Source of the DNA: Apium graveolens
Taxonomy: Eukaryota; Streptophyta; Magnoliopsida; Apiales; Apiaceae
Direction: 5' to 3'
NCBI RefSeq assembly: GCF_009905375.1
Contig: NW_027417121.1
Location: 1 to 64,000 of the forward strand
Length of the DNA stretch: 64,000 nt
Part shown: in pieces, positions 20,911-34,300 of the stretch
How the letters are laid out: every line of letters begins with the position of its first letter
How positions within the stretch are numbered: the first letter of the stretch is position 1
The notes under the pieces: generated by a model
What the model saw: only the letters and a program-made list of their open reading frames with translations
What the model was told of the DNA's origin: nothing
Databases searched by the model: none
Position numbers and translations under genes: made by a program

Positions 20911-23230
20911 TGTCACACCCCCAACTTAACAATACATAATATAAAACCTATTACAATAGTTAAAAGAAAGTAAATACAACCGAATCCAAGATCTTACAGT
21001 TTAGGGTTTGGATGAGCCCAACACTATTAACTATTACAACTGGTTTTAATATCGAGTCCTCACACAAAACTATCTCTTATTCTAGCATCGGCATCACAAG
21101 TCTTACGTGTTGTCTGCTTGAATCTAACCATAGCTGCTAGCTGTAATATCAAGGTAAAAGCAAGTAGTGAGCCAATTGCTCAACAAGTGCTAAACAATAC
21201 GGTACAAAACATAAATCGAGATATATAAAAGAATAACAATGTGAAGATAGAGCTAATAATAATAAGAGATGAACTTTTGGGTGATGGCATCATTTGTTTG
21301 TATCAAAACATTTCCAAAATCATTTCTTAATCAAAAACCATTTTATGGCGCTACGGATTATAGCCGGTGATCATCCGCGAAGTAATCCCGAACCTCGCTG
21401 GGTTTTAAAACATTAATGGGATCCCTAGGCAACTTTTAAGTATGGAAAGGACTTGCATCTTAGTCCAGATCCACTATTTAAAGAAAACATTTATCCCCCT
21501 TTGGGACTGAAAATCCAAATTTTTAATCATTTCAAAACCTGATGTCGATTGACAATTAATTTCTTAAACAGTAAACATTTTTATCAAGGGGTATGAATCC
21601 ACTTTGAAACACTGGAAATATGTCCACTAGGGCCATAATACACTAGGCTTTACTCTATCAGGGTAATTTGGAAGGTTTCTATTTACAAGGACTTTGACAA
21701 GGAGATTTAGTAAGGTTATCGGATAGTATGGAAGAGTAATGCCAGACTAGGCTTAAAGTAATAGTTTCAGATAAGGTATAGGTATTAAAATATCAAGAAG
21801 ATAAGCATTACTGGTTCCAGGTATGATATAGGTGTTAAAATACAAGGAAAGTGATCATCAGCTTAAGGTATAACAGGGTATCAAGCTTTAGGGTAAGGAT
21901 AGGGTTATCAAGCAATCATTAACAATCTTTAAGGAATGACTGGCTTCTAGGCTTCAAGATGAGGTTACTGAGTATAACTTACACATGGTTCAACATCACA
22001 ATTACTTTGGTATGCTAGCATAATATGACATTTGATCTACTTCCATAAAAATCTTCAAATGAGGCTAAATTACTTGCAATAGACACTTGAGGGTTCATGG
22101 CATTTCTATATAATACGAAGATAGGTTTGAGAACCACTTGGTTCATGTATAACAAGATAAATCAGAATACTCACATCATATATAGGAACTAGTTATCACA
22201 CATTTGCAGTGTAAACTAAAAAGCAGGTTGAATCACTTGCCTTGAGAAAGGCTGGACTGGACTGGCAGGTAGGAGCAACTGGAAGCTTTACTCGACCTTT
22301 ATGGCAAGTTTACCCTTGTCTCGAGATCCTACACAAATAATAATAATCTCATTATAATATATTCTCACCAACTCAACCTATTTGCAAACCGAAATTAAAC
22401 ACAATGGCACTTAGGCCTATATACACGAAATTTTTAATCACCTTCTAAACATAATAGTACACATAGCCACATATGCTCACATATCATATTTAAGTACCAA
22501 ATAATATCACACACACCATACTGCAGCACTAGGCTTGGATGATCTCGCTCTACAACTTAAGTCACTTGATTGCTAAACTAGAAAAAATCTCCAAATTTTG
22601 GCTTCCTAACTCGAAGTGCCTTTACTAAACCATCCAATTCCTATTGACCCTAACTTGGGCCTTTCACTCTAATGGATTTATGATATCTTGCAACTATAGT
22701 GGTCAACCTAGGCCTCACTTATAAGTGCACTAAAACTATGTGGTAAGTGAAGGTGCTAATTATGGTAAATTTCAGAATGACATCTATGGTTTCTTGGGTG
22801 CATTTGACACTCTTACACTTCAAGTTTACCTCCAAAACTTCTACACTAGACTCTTCTGATCATAGGGCAACTCCCAAACTTGATGTGGCTCAAGGGCCTG
22901 GCTTGGGCCTCCCTAGGCCTAAGCTTAAAGTCCATGGTTCCCCTGTTTTTCTGGGCAGAAAAGGTCCTGACTTGAACTAACTTGTGACACATTATTCTAA
23001 CTCAAATCCTATGAACTATGGCTGGAAAAACTCCTCTGACACTCCTTCTAACTAAGGCCCAACAGGGCCTAATGAGGGCCTACCTATGACATGGTCAAAA
23101 TTTCCCATTTCTAAGTTACAACAAAACTGTCCCCTGCTGGACAGATTTTGTGATTCCACTCGTGCACCTAACCAAACGTCTTACAAACCTCCAACAAACA
23201 CCTAAAACCTATTGTATACTCCTAGTGATT
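20911..23230 (-). repeat. Gypsy-type LTR H (minus orientation), probably truncated
   Basis: It begins TGTCACACCCCCAACTTAAC, the inverse of the ...GGGGGTGTGACA type end of Tekay-like LTRs. The region is long, noncoding and without polyprotein motifs. It contains a segment reading gtagtgagccaattgctcaacaag (reverse of the 5' leader pattern also found in LTR F at ~27600). The right limit is set by the start of a copia-type LTR at about 23231. No matching end or target duplication was found. Confidence 0.5.
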
Positions 23231-24282
23231 GTAGGATTTTATACATCACGGAAGCATGGTAAAACAATTTTCTTGATATAAAATCCAAATGAAGGCATAC
23301 AAAGCGTGATTAAATCATATGGGATCGTTTCTAACCTTTAAAAGCGATCCAAGAACGACAAGCGAAGATCCCTAGCAGCTGCTCCTCAAGTGTGAAGCAC
23401 TCCACCGGTGTCCACCAAGAGATCAATGTAATGGAGGAGGAAGAGGTTGAGAGAATTAGTTGCCTCCCTCCTTTTCTACTTTAGAATTAGGGTATTATTT
23501 TTGGGTTGAGGCAAATAGGGTTTATAATAGTATATTTATAGGCAAAATTTTCAGCTGAAAATTTTCCGTAAAATATTATTATTATTAACCCTTTAATTGA
23601 TTACTCTTATTAACCAATTAACTAATAATTAAAACACCTTTTAATCATTAATCCCTTTTCAAAACACTTTAGAAAAATAATTCTCTCACTTGATTTAATT
23701 TCCAAAATTAAATTCTTAATTAATAATATTAAGAACTTTTCTTAATTAATTTATAATTAATTAAATCTCATTTAATCAATTATTAAATTTGCTAATTAAT
23801 TATTTATTTCACAAATAAATAATTACCAGCCATTATTAATTAATTCCTCCACCATTAAATCATTCTCTTTTATGGTGTGACCCTGTAGGTTCAATATTAA
23901 GCCGGTAGTAGATATAAATAATAATAAAACTATTTTATCATTATTTATATAAATTCTCTAATTCATTAAATATGATTAATTAATAAATTAATCATATTTA
24001 TTATACATCATGAGGGATACTTCTCAGCATATCGCGACTATCCGGATAATACGAATTCACTACTTAGAATACCAAGAACCTATTCAGTGAATAGTTACCA
24101 TACAATTAATTCCTTCTAACCTGCAATGTCATGATTAAATACAGGGCATGGAATTCGTGTCAAGCCTATCTTGTTTAATCATATGCTTTCCCATTCACTA
24201 TGCTTAGTTCTAATTAATGTAAATTAGAAACTCTTAACTGAGTATTTCCCTCCTAAGAGAACTGATGATTTAATTGACTAAA
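23231..24282 (-). repeat. Copia-type LTR I (minus orientation), probably solo or truncated
   Basis: It begins TGTAGGATTTTATACATCAC and runs through ggtgtgaccctgtaggtt, catcatgagggatacttctc and cctcctaagagaactgatga segments. These look like a plant copia LTR read in reverse. A related phrase (gtgtgaccctataggtt) occurs in LTR D at about 49615. There is no PBS or polypurine tract beside it. The right limit is where Athila-like gag coding resumes, at about 24283. Confidence 0.5.
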
Positions 24283-24911
24283 TGATGGGTTTCAAACAAG
24301 AGTATGGAGAGCCTTTTAAAGATGCTTGAGAGAAATTCAAAGATCTTCAACGTGCATGTCCTCACCATGGTCTTGAGAAGTGGTTTATGCTTAAATGCTT
24401 CTATAATGGTCTTCACCCCGTAACAAAGGGAACAATTGATAATGTTGCAGGTGGTATGTTTCTAGACGAGGGAGTTGATGATGCATATGCTTTTCTTACA
24501 AATTTAGCTGCAAATCACTTCAATAACCCAAGACCACCTAAGACGAGGGTAAACTTGTAGTGGAGGCTTATTCTCACTTATCATTTCAGCTCGGTTCATT
24601 AACACAATAAATTTATTCATAGAAGATTTCACAGTCATTTGCTCCTCCTATGAGCATTAATGCATTACCATCTATGACTCCTATGATTAGTCCTATTTGT
24701 GAAGTGTGTGGTGTTCAAGGCCACTTTGGTAATGAATGCTCGTACAAAGTTAAGAATTCACAAAATTTTCAGATGGAGCAAGCAAATGTTTTTCAACAGC
24801 GATTGCAGTATAACCCTTACTCCAACACTTATAATCCTGGTTAGAGAGATCATCCAAAATTTTCATACAAGAATGCTTAGAATCCGTCTGTTCCTAACCC
24901 AGCAACAACAG
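24283..24911 (+). pseudogene. Athila-like gypsy gag fragment (element L)
   Basis: The translation shows GFKQEYGEPFKDAWERFKDL, CPHHGLEKWFMLKCFYNGL, GTIDNVAGGMFLDEG and NLAANHF. After a break it shows a zinc knuckle, CEVCGVQGHFGNEC (about 24698-24739), followed by YNPYSNTYNPG and NPATT. This is the usual order of Athila/Tat-lineage gag. Internal stops (TGA at 24328, TAG at 24558, TAG at 24842) show decay. It is cut on the left by LTR I and on the right by LTR G, and is the outermost recognised layer of the nest to its right. Confidence 0.78.
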
Positions 24912-26904
24912 TGGGATACCCTCCAAATCCGGGATCTAGATTTGGGGGTCACTAACTGATAAACTATGAAAAATATACACAGCAGAATTAAAATACTATT
25001 TATGACCCCTGCATGCATAAGGATCAAGCACAACTTATAATATGAAATAGACACCAAGGCAAACCATTAGTTATTACAACTACAAACCTGATTAGGATAA
25101 CCTCTATATGAAGTTAAGCTAATCTTTAAAAGTTTAATAAGTGCTACATACCGGTTCATTGTTATTATTACACTACAAACTAATTTACAACCTACACCAA
25201 CTCCCCGATCCTACCTACTGCTGTTGGGGCACCTGAAACCTAAAGTTTTGAGGATGCACCATAGGCACCCTCTTCCTAGAAGTGTGCAACAAATGAGGCA
25301 TCTCAAGCCCTCTCTGAAAGATCAGCACAATAAAACAAGTATGAGCTATGAAATGCTCAGCAACTAGTATAAATATATGTTCAAAAAGATAACAACAGTA
25401 TTATGCTGATAAAGAAAGAACAACAGATAAAATAATAATATCTGCATAATAATCATAGCTACATAAGCTGTGAAAAATAAATAAATAAGTTTTTGAGATT
25501 GGATTCTTTTAACTTACGGATGTACTATTACATGTTGATCAGCCACTGTAATAGAACTAGATCATGTTTCGTAGAAACATGTCCCGTAACACGAGTACTC
25601 CTATAACAAGGCAATATATCTGCTTGTGGAAATAATTGTATTATAAATATGGTCTTATAATACACAGCCCTCCACTAGACCGTCCGTCCCAGTCACTTAC
25701 ACAATTAATCCAATCAAAATATTTTCATAAAAGAATCGAATCAATTGTTATCCTATCATAATCAACTCCCCATTTCTCATGGTCTGGAGTAATCTCAACA
25801 ACCGATGGCGAGATAAGTAGTAAGATTATTTATTCGCTAAATTTCAATATCACGTTTCACTATATAGAGTATAATGAGATACATAGTTATTCACTATCTA
25901 TCAGGAATAAGATCAATATTCTAGTAGAAAAATTACTAGAATTATCTGTTTCAAACAATATAAGAGTATTCGAAAGTACTATATCAGCATTTACCTAACA
26001 CCAATATCATTCTCAGGTAGATTTCATTTGTCTATTCTGAAACTGGAATAGGACAGGGGTACTTGCCTGGTATGCAAAGACTGAACTTAATCCTTTTATA
26101 ACTCCGTCTGCCCTCCTAGAATTGATTTCATGATTCAAATACACTTGTTTAATAAACAAGACAAAACTCGAATGACGTCTATACGTCTCAGCGTCTACCC
26201 AATCATTTATTTAATCATGGCATTGAAAGATGTACAAAGATAGCATGCATATCACATAGCATGCAATCGTATTATGCACATAACATATAAGTCAGATCGT
26301 CAAAAGATAGGTCTCGGTGTTTTTAAAACTGAAATTAGATCAAAATAGGGATTTTTTGATAAGTATTCGACTCAGAACGACTCTTAAAACAAATGAACTC
26401 TCGATATAAAAGGATTTGGGTCTCTAAAGTATTTTTAATGGAAGTGACATATTTTTTTGAGTGTAGATGTGTTCGCTTCGTATTAAACGGATGAACGGTC
26501 TATTTATTATGCTTAAAATAAGAATAAATCAATTAATAATAATATTAATTGATTTTTAAATATTTAAGTATATTTTTAAAAGCTCAAAATAATTTTTAGG
26601 AATTATTTGGCTTAATTATGAATAATTATACTTTATTTAACTATTTATAAATAAAATTAATTGATTAAATAAAGTAATCAATTAATCAATTAATTAAATG
26701 ATAAATAAATAATTGAAATACATTATAAATATTTAAAAAAAATCTAAATTTTTGAAAATAATAAAAGAAAATCATTTTTGGAATTTAAAACAAGTCGGTT
26801 AATTATTAAAATAATTAACCAAATTAAATTTGGAATGAAAATGATTTTAGGAATTTAAATAAAGAATTTTAAATTATTTTTAAAATAAAGTCTGTAAAAC
26901 ATAT
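24912..26904 (-). repeat. Gypsy LTR G (minus orientation), cut by element E
   Basis: It starts TGGGATACCCTCCAAATCCG, close to the start of LTR F (TGTGGCACCCTCCAAACCCG), so it is a related long-LTR chromovirus family. It runs through AT-rich noncoding sequence to the TGTTAG start of LTR E at 26905. The remainder, if present, would lie beyond E and the window. Confidence 0.6.
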
Positions 26905-27241
26905 TGTTAGTCGCTAAGCACGCGCTAATAATTCACGCAAGTATACGCAATCGCAAGTAATATAGAATTATTCCTAGTTCGTTCCCACAAAGACTGGTTT
27001 AGGTTAACTATGCGATTTATGCACTTATGCAACAATGATATGGCTATTATTCAATGCTAAGACGAATAACAATTTGAGTTTTCATTATACTACAATTAAC
27101 TATTGAGAATTATACTAGTGGATATTAACTAAGAGATTAAAGAGAATGGAATAATATATGACACAAATATGGGATTCTAACTTCATTAAATACTTCATTC
27201 AATAGCCTATTGTTCTTAACCTTAGCATGTAATGGTGATGA
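26905..27241 (-). repeat. LTR of Athila-like element E, part 1
   Basis: It begins TGTTAGTCGCTAAGCACGCG and is interrupted at 27241 by element F. The sequence resumes after F at 45578. The duplicated gatga on both sides of F (27237-27241 and 45573-45577) proves that the two parts were one LTR of about 1.46 kb. Confidence 0.82.
27237..27241. other. Target-site duplication of gypsy F (left)
   Basis: gatga here and gatga at 45573-45577 flank element F exactly. Confidence 0.85.
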
Positions 27242-30200
27242 TGTGGCACCCTCCAAACCCGGGTTAGAAGTTTGGGGTCCACAATACATACACAATATAT
27301 AAACCTGTATATGAAATAATATTTGCAATGACCCTGCTTTACATAACCACGGATCATAACAGGTTAAAGTATGAAAACAAGCCACAATCTTAACTTATAT
27401 TACAACGTACCAAATCCCAACTAATTTAATTTACAACTAATAAGGAAATTATTCTTACAATCTTACTATTTCACTACCATATGAAGCTCCTACTAGCTCG
27501 ATCCAACTCAAACTGGAACCCAAGCTCGCACTTTTGACTGAGGAACCTCACTATCAACCATATCCTTTTTAACTGTAAAATACATAAAAAGATTCGCAAG
27601 AGTGAGCTAACTAGCTCAACAAGTAATACTAACAGTAACTAAGGTTAAACAATGATCAAGCGAGAGGATTCAGAGGAATCAAGTTTCTTGTTAAACAATC
27701 ATTAGAATTGGATATTCATTTTAAATTTTAAAACCAAGGTTAGGCTGCTGATCAGTCACGCACTAAGCCTGAGCAAGGCTCCCAGCTTTGCTCTATATAC
27801 TAGATCCAAGGCACACATTGGCCTACTACGACCACGAATCTGGTCTAACCACGAATCTGGTCCACATAAAGAAAACTATCAAATTATAAAACAGTTCAAT
27901 ATGATAAATAATGTACTTCAATAAAACAAGATCATAATCAATGATGATAAAACATTTGAATAAAAGCATAATGCAATTCATAGGTATCGCAAGGGTGTAT
28001 CAAAGTATTTATAAGAAATGGCTTTCAGCCTGTAGGAGAATCAGGTATTAGATGAACAAGGATTTTACAAGGTTTGGTTCTTTGATGTCACAAGGTATGG
28101 TTGAGTATAAAAGTTTCTGTATGTTCAAACAATTTTGTTTCGATGTTTGGTATATGATGGGTATATATTTGTGGAGTAGTATCGTGTTTGTGCAGTTGAC
28201 TATCTGGTAAATCAACAAGGAATGAACAAGGAATAAGGCTTACGGCTCAAAGATCAAATGATGTGGCTCAGGTTCAAGGCTGAATGATTCAAATTACATA
28301 CAATATAAAATAGAGCTATTTTAAATACTTAACAATATGTCACGAGAAAATTTAGAAATATTTGCATTATATCTCGAAAAAGGTTTAGAAGTACTTTCCT
28401 TCCAAGGCATTACAATTATTACTGATCGACTCTGAGTCGATTCGGATACTCAGGCTTTAACGTCCAACCACTAGATCACCTTGGATTCTACTTCGACACT
28501 CAAGTTCTTCAGTTGAAACTCTACTGAGCTCGGTAACTGACCACTAGGTTATCTTAAGTCCAACGTCCACTTTCGGTTTCCCGACTAGAACCTATAGGGT
28601 TGAAATACTCTATGTTAGACACCCAGTTATGCTTGACATATCCTCGATACCAATCCTACCCAAACGATAACAATCCCGACTCGTACTTATATACATTACT
28701 ATAGTATACGTAACATACATGATTCATATACTCAAATCTCGATTCAATATTCGTTTTCGGAAAATACATACACTCATCGTTTTACGAAACAAATTGTCCG
28801 TTATATTTTACAAAAGATTTGTTTATAACTTTATAACTATTTATATTCGAGCGGTAGTTCCGATATTTCATAGGATATGCTTCCAAACGTCGGGCAGCGT
28901 CTCCTTTGTTTATCGGACTACCCGTCGAATACAATCGACGTCCACAATCACAATTCACAACAGATCATCATTCGCAATCTCAACTCAACAATTAATTCCA
29001 CTAATATCACAACCGAAATCCATTTCCTAAATCCCAACCACCTATCCAAACTAAATTATTATTATTCACATTTTTACATTTATTTATTTTAAAATATTAG
29101 GATTCAGAATAAACATCACAGTCCACCGTCGGCTCACCGAGGCTCATCGCCGACGGCAGTAAAATTCGTCGGTACCCGTTAAATTCGGGTTTCCTCACAA
29201 AATCCACCGATTTACAAAAATATTTTTCCCACGAAATTATATAGTTTATTTCATGAAACTCAGTCAAACAATTTCCAGCAGAAAATTAAAATAAAAAAAC
29301 AATTAAAATATAACCATCAATACGTGCGCATACACGCGCCCCAAATATAGGGCCAAAAAGATCATGGCCGGAAGAACAGTACAATCAGGCGGCACAATAC
29401 TACCACAACACACACAAACAAACTGATATACACACACACACACACTTACACCCACGAACACACAAACACACTTTCGGTACTACACACACAAGCACAAATA
29501 TATATACGTATGTATATATACACAGCAGTAAACCAAAGCAGAGCCAAAGAATTCACTGAAACAGGCCGGCCGGAAAAACTCACCGGAATCGAAGCAATCG
29601 GAAATTAAAAAGGAGAAATAGAGGGGAAGATGGAGATAAGAAAGAGGGGAAATCGAGGGATTAATAACGAGAGATGGGATTAAATAGAAGTGAGAGGAAG
29701 CAGCTTGCGAGAGATAGCGAGAGAGACGAGACTAAGAAATTGATGAGGCTGGCTGAAAATGGATACAGGGCTGGGTTTTATATGATTTTATTATTTATTT
29801 TTTCTTCCTCCAATCAGTAAGTGACACACAGAGAACAAATTGATGAGGACTAAACATGTGTCCTCTCCCTTATTTTGACAGCCTGTTTAAACCCGTTTCT
29901 GACCCGCGTTTCGCAATTTATCGAACCAAGTTCACCTAAAATAAACTCAGAAAATAATCAAAATAGTCTTAAATGTTACAAATATCCCGAAGTTTATAAA
30001 AACAAAAAATTTGAAATTTTAAAGCAATTTTGTAACGCAATTTATACCCTTTTTATCAATTAAACGAATCAACGCGCGGGTGAAATTAATCCCAAAAAAT
30101 TTCAAAATAATTTTAAAATTCTCGGAATAATTTAAACTTAATAAAATATGAGTTTCGTAAGTTTTGAAGAATTCTGGAATTAAATGCAGATTTTACAATT

Positions 30201-30545
30201 AAATGTAATAAGAAAATCATATTGGGGTAAATAATTGATGAAATATTGATTTCTAAATTTTATAAAATCCTAAAAATAATTATTATAATTATAAAACCAT
30301 TAAAACAATTTAGAGACAATCCACATATTTATACAAATAAATTTGCATTAAATTTACTTTTAAAAGTAGAAACAATTCAATACAATTCCATAATTAATTA
30401 CGAGGACAACTCGGTAGACCATAAATCACGCATACATAATAATAAAATAAAACGAGCTGACAAAAAAAACTATACACATACTTTATTTATTTAATACTTC
30501 CACAATTACATATTTAAATGATTCAAAAATACACGGGTCGTTATA
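27242..30545 (-). repeat. 3' LTR of gypsy element F (left copy, 3304 bp)
   Basis: It starts TGTGGCACCCTCCAAACCCG and ends GGGTCGTTATA on the plus strand. The end appears mutated from TTACA, and both LTR copies share it. The right copy (36535-45572) aligns along its whole length apart from a nested LTR and a ~160-bp deletion. It contains a (CA)n tract at about 29410-29450 and a hairpin (stem ccgtcggc/gccgacgg, 29126-29156). Confidence 0.88.
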
Positions 30546-30557
30546 TCCTTTCCCCTT
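30546..30557 (-). other. Polypurine tract of gypsy F
   Basis: The minus strand reads AAGGGGAAAGGA immediately before the 3' LTR. Confidence 0.75.
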
Positions 30558-33500
30558 AAAAAGATTATGTCCTCGGAATCTGATCTAACTAAACAAGTGA
30601 AGATATTTATCAAGCATATCTGACTCTAGTTCTCAAGTAAACTCTTCTACTCGAGGGTTTCAAACGTACTCACTATAGATATACACTCATTTCCAAGGAC
30701 TTGCCTTTAACGATCAAGAATTTGGATCGATCACTATATGCAGAACAAACTTGGACAAGAGCCCATTGGCTTATAATCAATCACTTGATTCGAATCATAT
30801 ATTTATCACTTTAACATTGACACGCTGAATACATTATATGTACATAATGTTATAACGGTAACATCAACTCATGAACAACTTTATCTATATTTATCAATAC
30901 CTCGAATGATTCACTAATTTAGGACTCAACTTGTCCCTTCTATTCAGACCTATCCAATCTCTTTCAAGGTGAAACTTTTACTAACACTACTGGTCCTATT
31001 TCTATATTCATACTCTCTCTCGATATAATTCTGCCTTCTTTCTTTGTCTACTCTGAGCTGCTTCAATCAATATCACTACATCCTTGGTGTGCTGAAATTA
31101 ACTTAGAATTTGACAACTTCCTTTCTCCCACTCTATCTAAATAAAGGGGGGACCTACACTTGCGTCCACCTAAGGCTTGGTAAAGTGGCATTCTAAAGCT
31201 GACATCGATGATAAATGATCATCCCAGTTTTCCTTAAAACTCAACCTCTCAACATATCTTATATTTCCTAAATCGCTTCCTCACTTTGACACTTCGTTTA
31301 AGGATGATAGGTGGTGCTCAATTTTAACTTAGTTTCTAAACATTTAAACATCTCCTCTTTGTTTCTATCAGTTAGGGCTGAAAAGTAATCTCATATATTC
31401 ACTTATATCACCTTTAGGTATTTGAACTTCATATTCCACTCTTTCCAATTCATTTATTAAGTCCTCAGTGGTCTTAATTACATCCAATCCTTTCTTTTTG
31501 TACAAGGCATCTGTTATCATACGGCTTCATTTAGGTAGTTGTTAATGGATTAATCAGAATCTTTTGTTAACCTCGGTCAAAATTTCATATTTGAAAACTC
31601 AATGTATAGTTGCTTCCCTTCTAATATTTAGAGGAAAATCCTTGGGCATTCCACACAGGTTTTCTTATTCTTTGAATAGCTGAGGATGTTATCAATAAAT
31701 AAAATTTGCTTATCCAAGTACTCCTTATACACCATGTTCCTTAAGTCCTTATAGACAACTGATACACTTGTTATTTTACATAGTATCACTAGAGCTTATA
31801 ATGCTTATAACTCATTTTAATCGCCATCTCTGATATGTTCTCAGGTTGGATCTTAAGTTAATCTCCGAGATATAACACACTTCTTGAATTAGGTCTCGTA
31901 AGTAATCATTTTTTTTAGAGGACACTTATTCTTATTCATTATTTTGTTAAACTCCCGATAATCAGTACACAATCTCATAGTTTCATCCCTTTTCTCTAAC
32001 AACATCATTGGTACACTTTATGATTCGCTTATTGTAAAACCACTCCTTGGTCTGCCTTGTCTACTAGACCTCCGATACTTCGTCTTAATTCTTTGGCATG
32101 TCTAACACTTCCTAATCCATTTTGAAATTTCCTTCTTATACCTGGTTATTCGTATTTTTTTTTAAATTTTCATATATCTTGGCATTTCTTAAATAAATTA
32201 AATACTTTATATTGTGAATTCCTGTAGGATCTCATTTCTTAATTCTTTTACTTGTGGTACCCAAGTTTTGGAAGAATATTTGTGATCATTCTTCTGGGCG
32301 CATAAATTTTCTTACTAAACCGTTAACATCCTAATCCACTATCTTCTCTTGACATTCCATTATTTTCTCTTTATAACTCTAACTGAAAGGTCATACTATC
32401 CTACCTCGCTTCCTTTGGATTATAAATTATGACTTCCAATTCCAACTTCCAAAATTCTATAGATAATTCTTCTAGCACAGTCTATATGTTTACTTTCTTC
32501 TTTTTGCTTATCATTTGCCATTACATTTACTTTTCCTTGTAAATACATACTTCAAACTTTTATGGTCCGTATAGATCTCACATCTTTCTCCATACATATC
32601 ATGTTTCATAATCTTTCAAAGCAAATATTATTACTGCTAATTCCGAATTTTGAGTATGGTACTTCTGCTTATAAGGTTTCGGTTGTCTGGATGCATATAT
32701 AATAACTTTATTGTGTTGAATCAACACACATCCTATTCCCTAATGAGAAGTATCACTATAAACTAAAAAATCTCCTTGATACTTTTACAGTGATAAAGCA
32801 GGTGCTGTAACCATTCCCTCCTTTAACTCTGTAAAACTTTCTTCACCCTTCTCCATTTCATATAAACTTCTTGCTTTTCTGGTTAGCTTCGGCAAAGGTG
32901 TTGCAATTTTCAAGAAATCTTGAACAAATTTCCGATAATAACCGGCCAATAATAAAACTTTTTACTTTTGTTGGTGCTTTTGGTCTTTTTCATTCATAAT
33001 ACATTTAATTCCCGTTGGATTCTCTTTGGTCTTCTCCTCACTGATGATTCATGCTAAGAATTATACTTCCTGCCATCAAAGCTCTCAACTTTACATACAA
33101 CTTTTTTCCTCTTCGACTCCCCAGTTATCATTAAATGCTTTGCATGATCCTCTATTGACTTTAAGTATTACAAATACAGCTTGTCCAGATATTCCTTCAA
33201 GATTCTGTCCATCAAGTTTAAATATTACTGGTATATTAGTTAATCCAAATGACATTACTAGAATTTTATAGCAACAGTACTTAGTTCTGAAAATTATCCT
33301 TGATATGTCCATAGATTCAATCTCCAATTGGTAACACCCAAATCTTAAATCAATTTTAGAAAATACTTTGCTTCTTTCATCTGATCAAACAAATCATTAG
33401 TTCTAGGTAACGGATACTTGCTCTTGATAGTAAACTTCTTGATCTTTCACTAGTCGACACATAATCTCCTACTTCCATCTTTCTTATTAACAAATAATAT

Positions 33501-34300
33501 CAATACACCATATGGGGTACACTAGGTCTAATCGCTCCTTCTTCTAACATCTCTTGCATTTTCTTTGCTAACTCCTTCATTTTAACTGGCACCATTCTGT
33601 GCGGGGCCTTGGACACTTGTTTCATTTCAGATGCTAAGTCAATCATGAACTCAATTTCTCTATCTGGAGGTAATTTTGGTAATTCATCTGGAAACATATC
33701 CCGAAATTTATTTATTACTATAAAATCTTCAAATTATGTTTGCTCCTGACCTTTACTTATAATCGCCATAGTGCTTACATGTTGGTCACCATAACCTTTT
33801 AGCTTAAATCATCGATAACAAATTCTTTACCTTCCTTCGTCCTCTAAACCTCATCATATTCTCATTTGGCGTCTTCAGAACTATCTTTTCATCACAACGA
33901 TCTATCTGGGCATTACGCTTAAATAGTTAGTCCATTTCTTAGAATAATGTCAAATTCTCCCATCTTAAATAATATCGAATCCTCACAAACTTATTTCTAG
34001 AAATCTCAATTCCACCATTGGTACTCACTTATTTAATAGTTAAATGTTCTTGACTTGCTAGTCCTTTAGTCATAATCTTATCAATTTAACAGGGTGATTC
34101 ATCTTATCAACAAAACCTTGAGATATAAACAATAAAGTTGCTCCCGTATCTTTCAATACTTTAACCTATAAAGTATTCACAATAATCGATCACGTCCTCA
34201 CATCCGTATTCTAAATAACATATTTCACAGACCAATCATAAACTCCCGTTCCCGGAGACGTATTCCTTATTGGAGTAGATTCCCTTGACTCTTAGTGCAT
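30558..34300 (-). pseudogene. Gypsy element F pol (degenerate)
   Basis: Read on the minus strand, the RT start is clear at 33697-33500: FPDELPKLPPDREIEFMIDL, then KAPHRMVPVKMKEL and EEGAIRPSV. RT continues at 33327-33091 with FRTKYCCYKILVMSFGLTN. Only short open frames remain, and stops and frameshifts are frequent throughout. Protease (about 34300-33900) is expected upstream, and RNase H and integrase downstream to 30600; both are too damaged to delimit. The order gag-RT toward the left LTR fits Ty3/gypsy. The long LTRs and tRNA-Met PBS suggest the Tekay/Del chromoviruses. Confidence 0.75.

Noticed and set aside
22747..22980. 77-residue plus-strand ORF as a host gene
   Set aside because: Lies in noncoding LTR-type sequence with no recognisable domain or gene structure.
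28719..29030. Plus-strand ORF in LTR F, repeated at 38089-38325
   Set aside because: It recurs only because the LTR is duplicated; it is antisense to the element and not protein-like.
30246..30494. Plus-strand 82-residue ORF, also at 45273-45521
   Set aside because: AT-rich LTR sequence repeated by the two LTR F copies; low-complexity Lys/Ile composition.
33026..33271. Plus-strand 81-residue ORF
   Set aside because: Overlaps minus-strand RT coding of element F in antisense.
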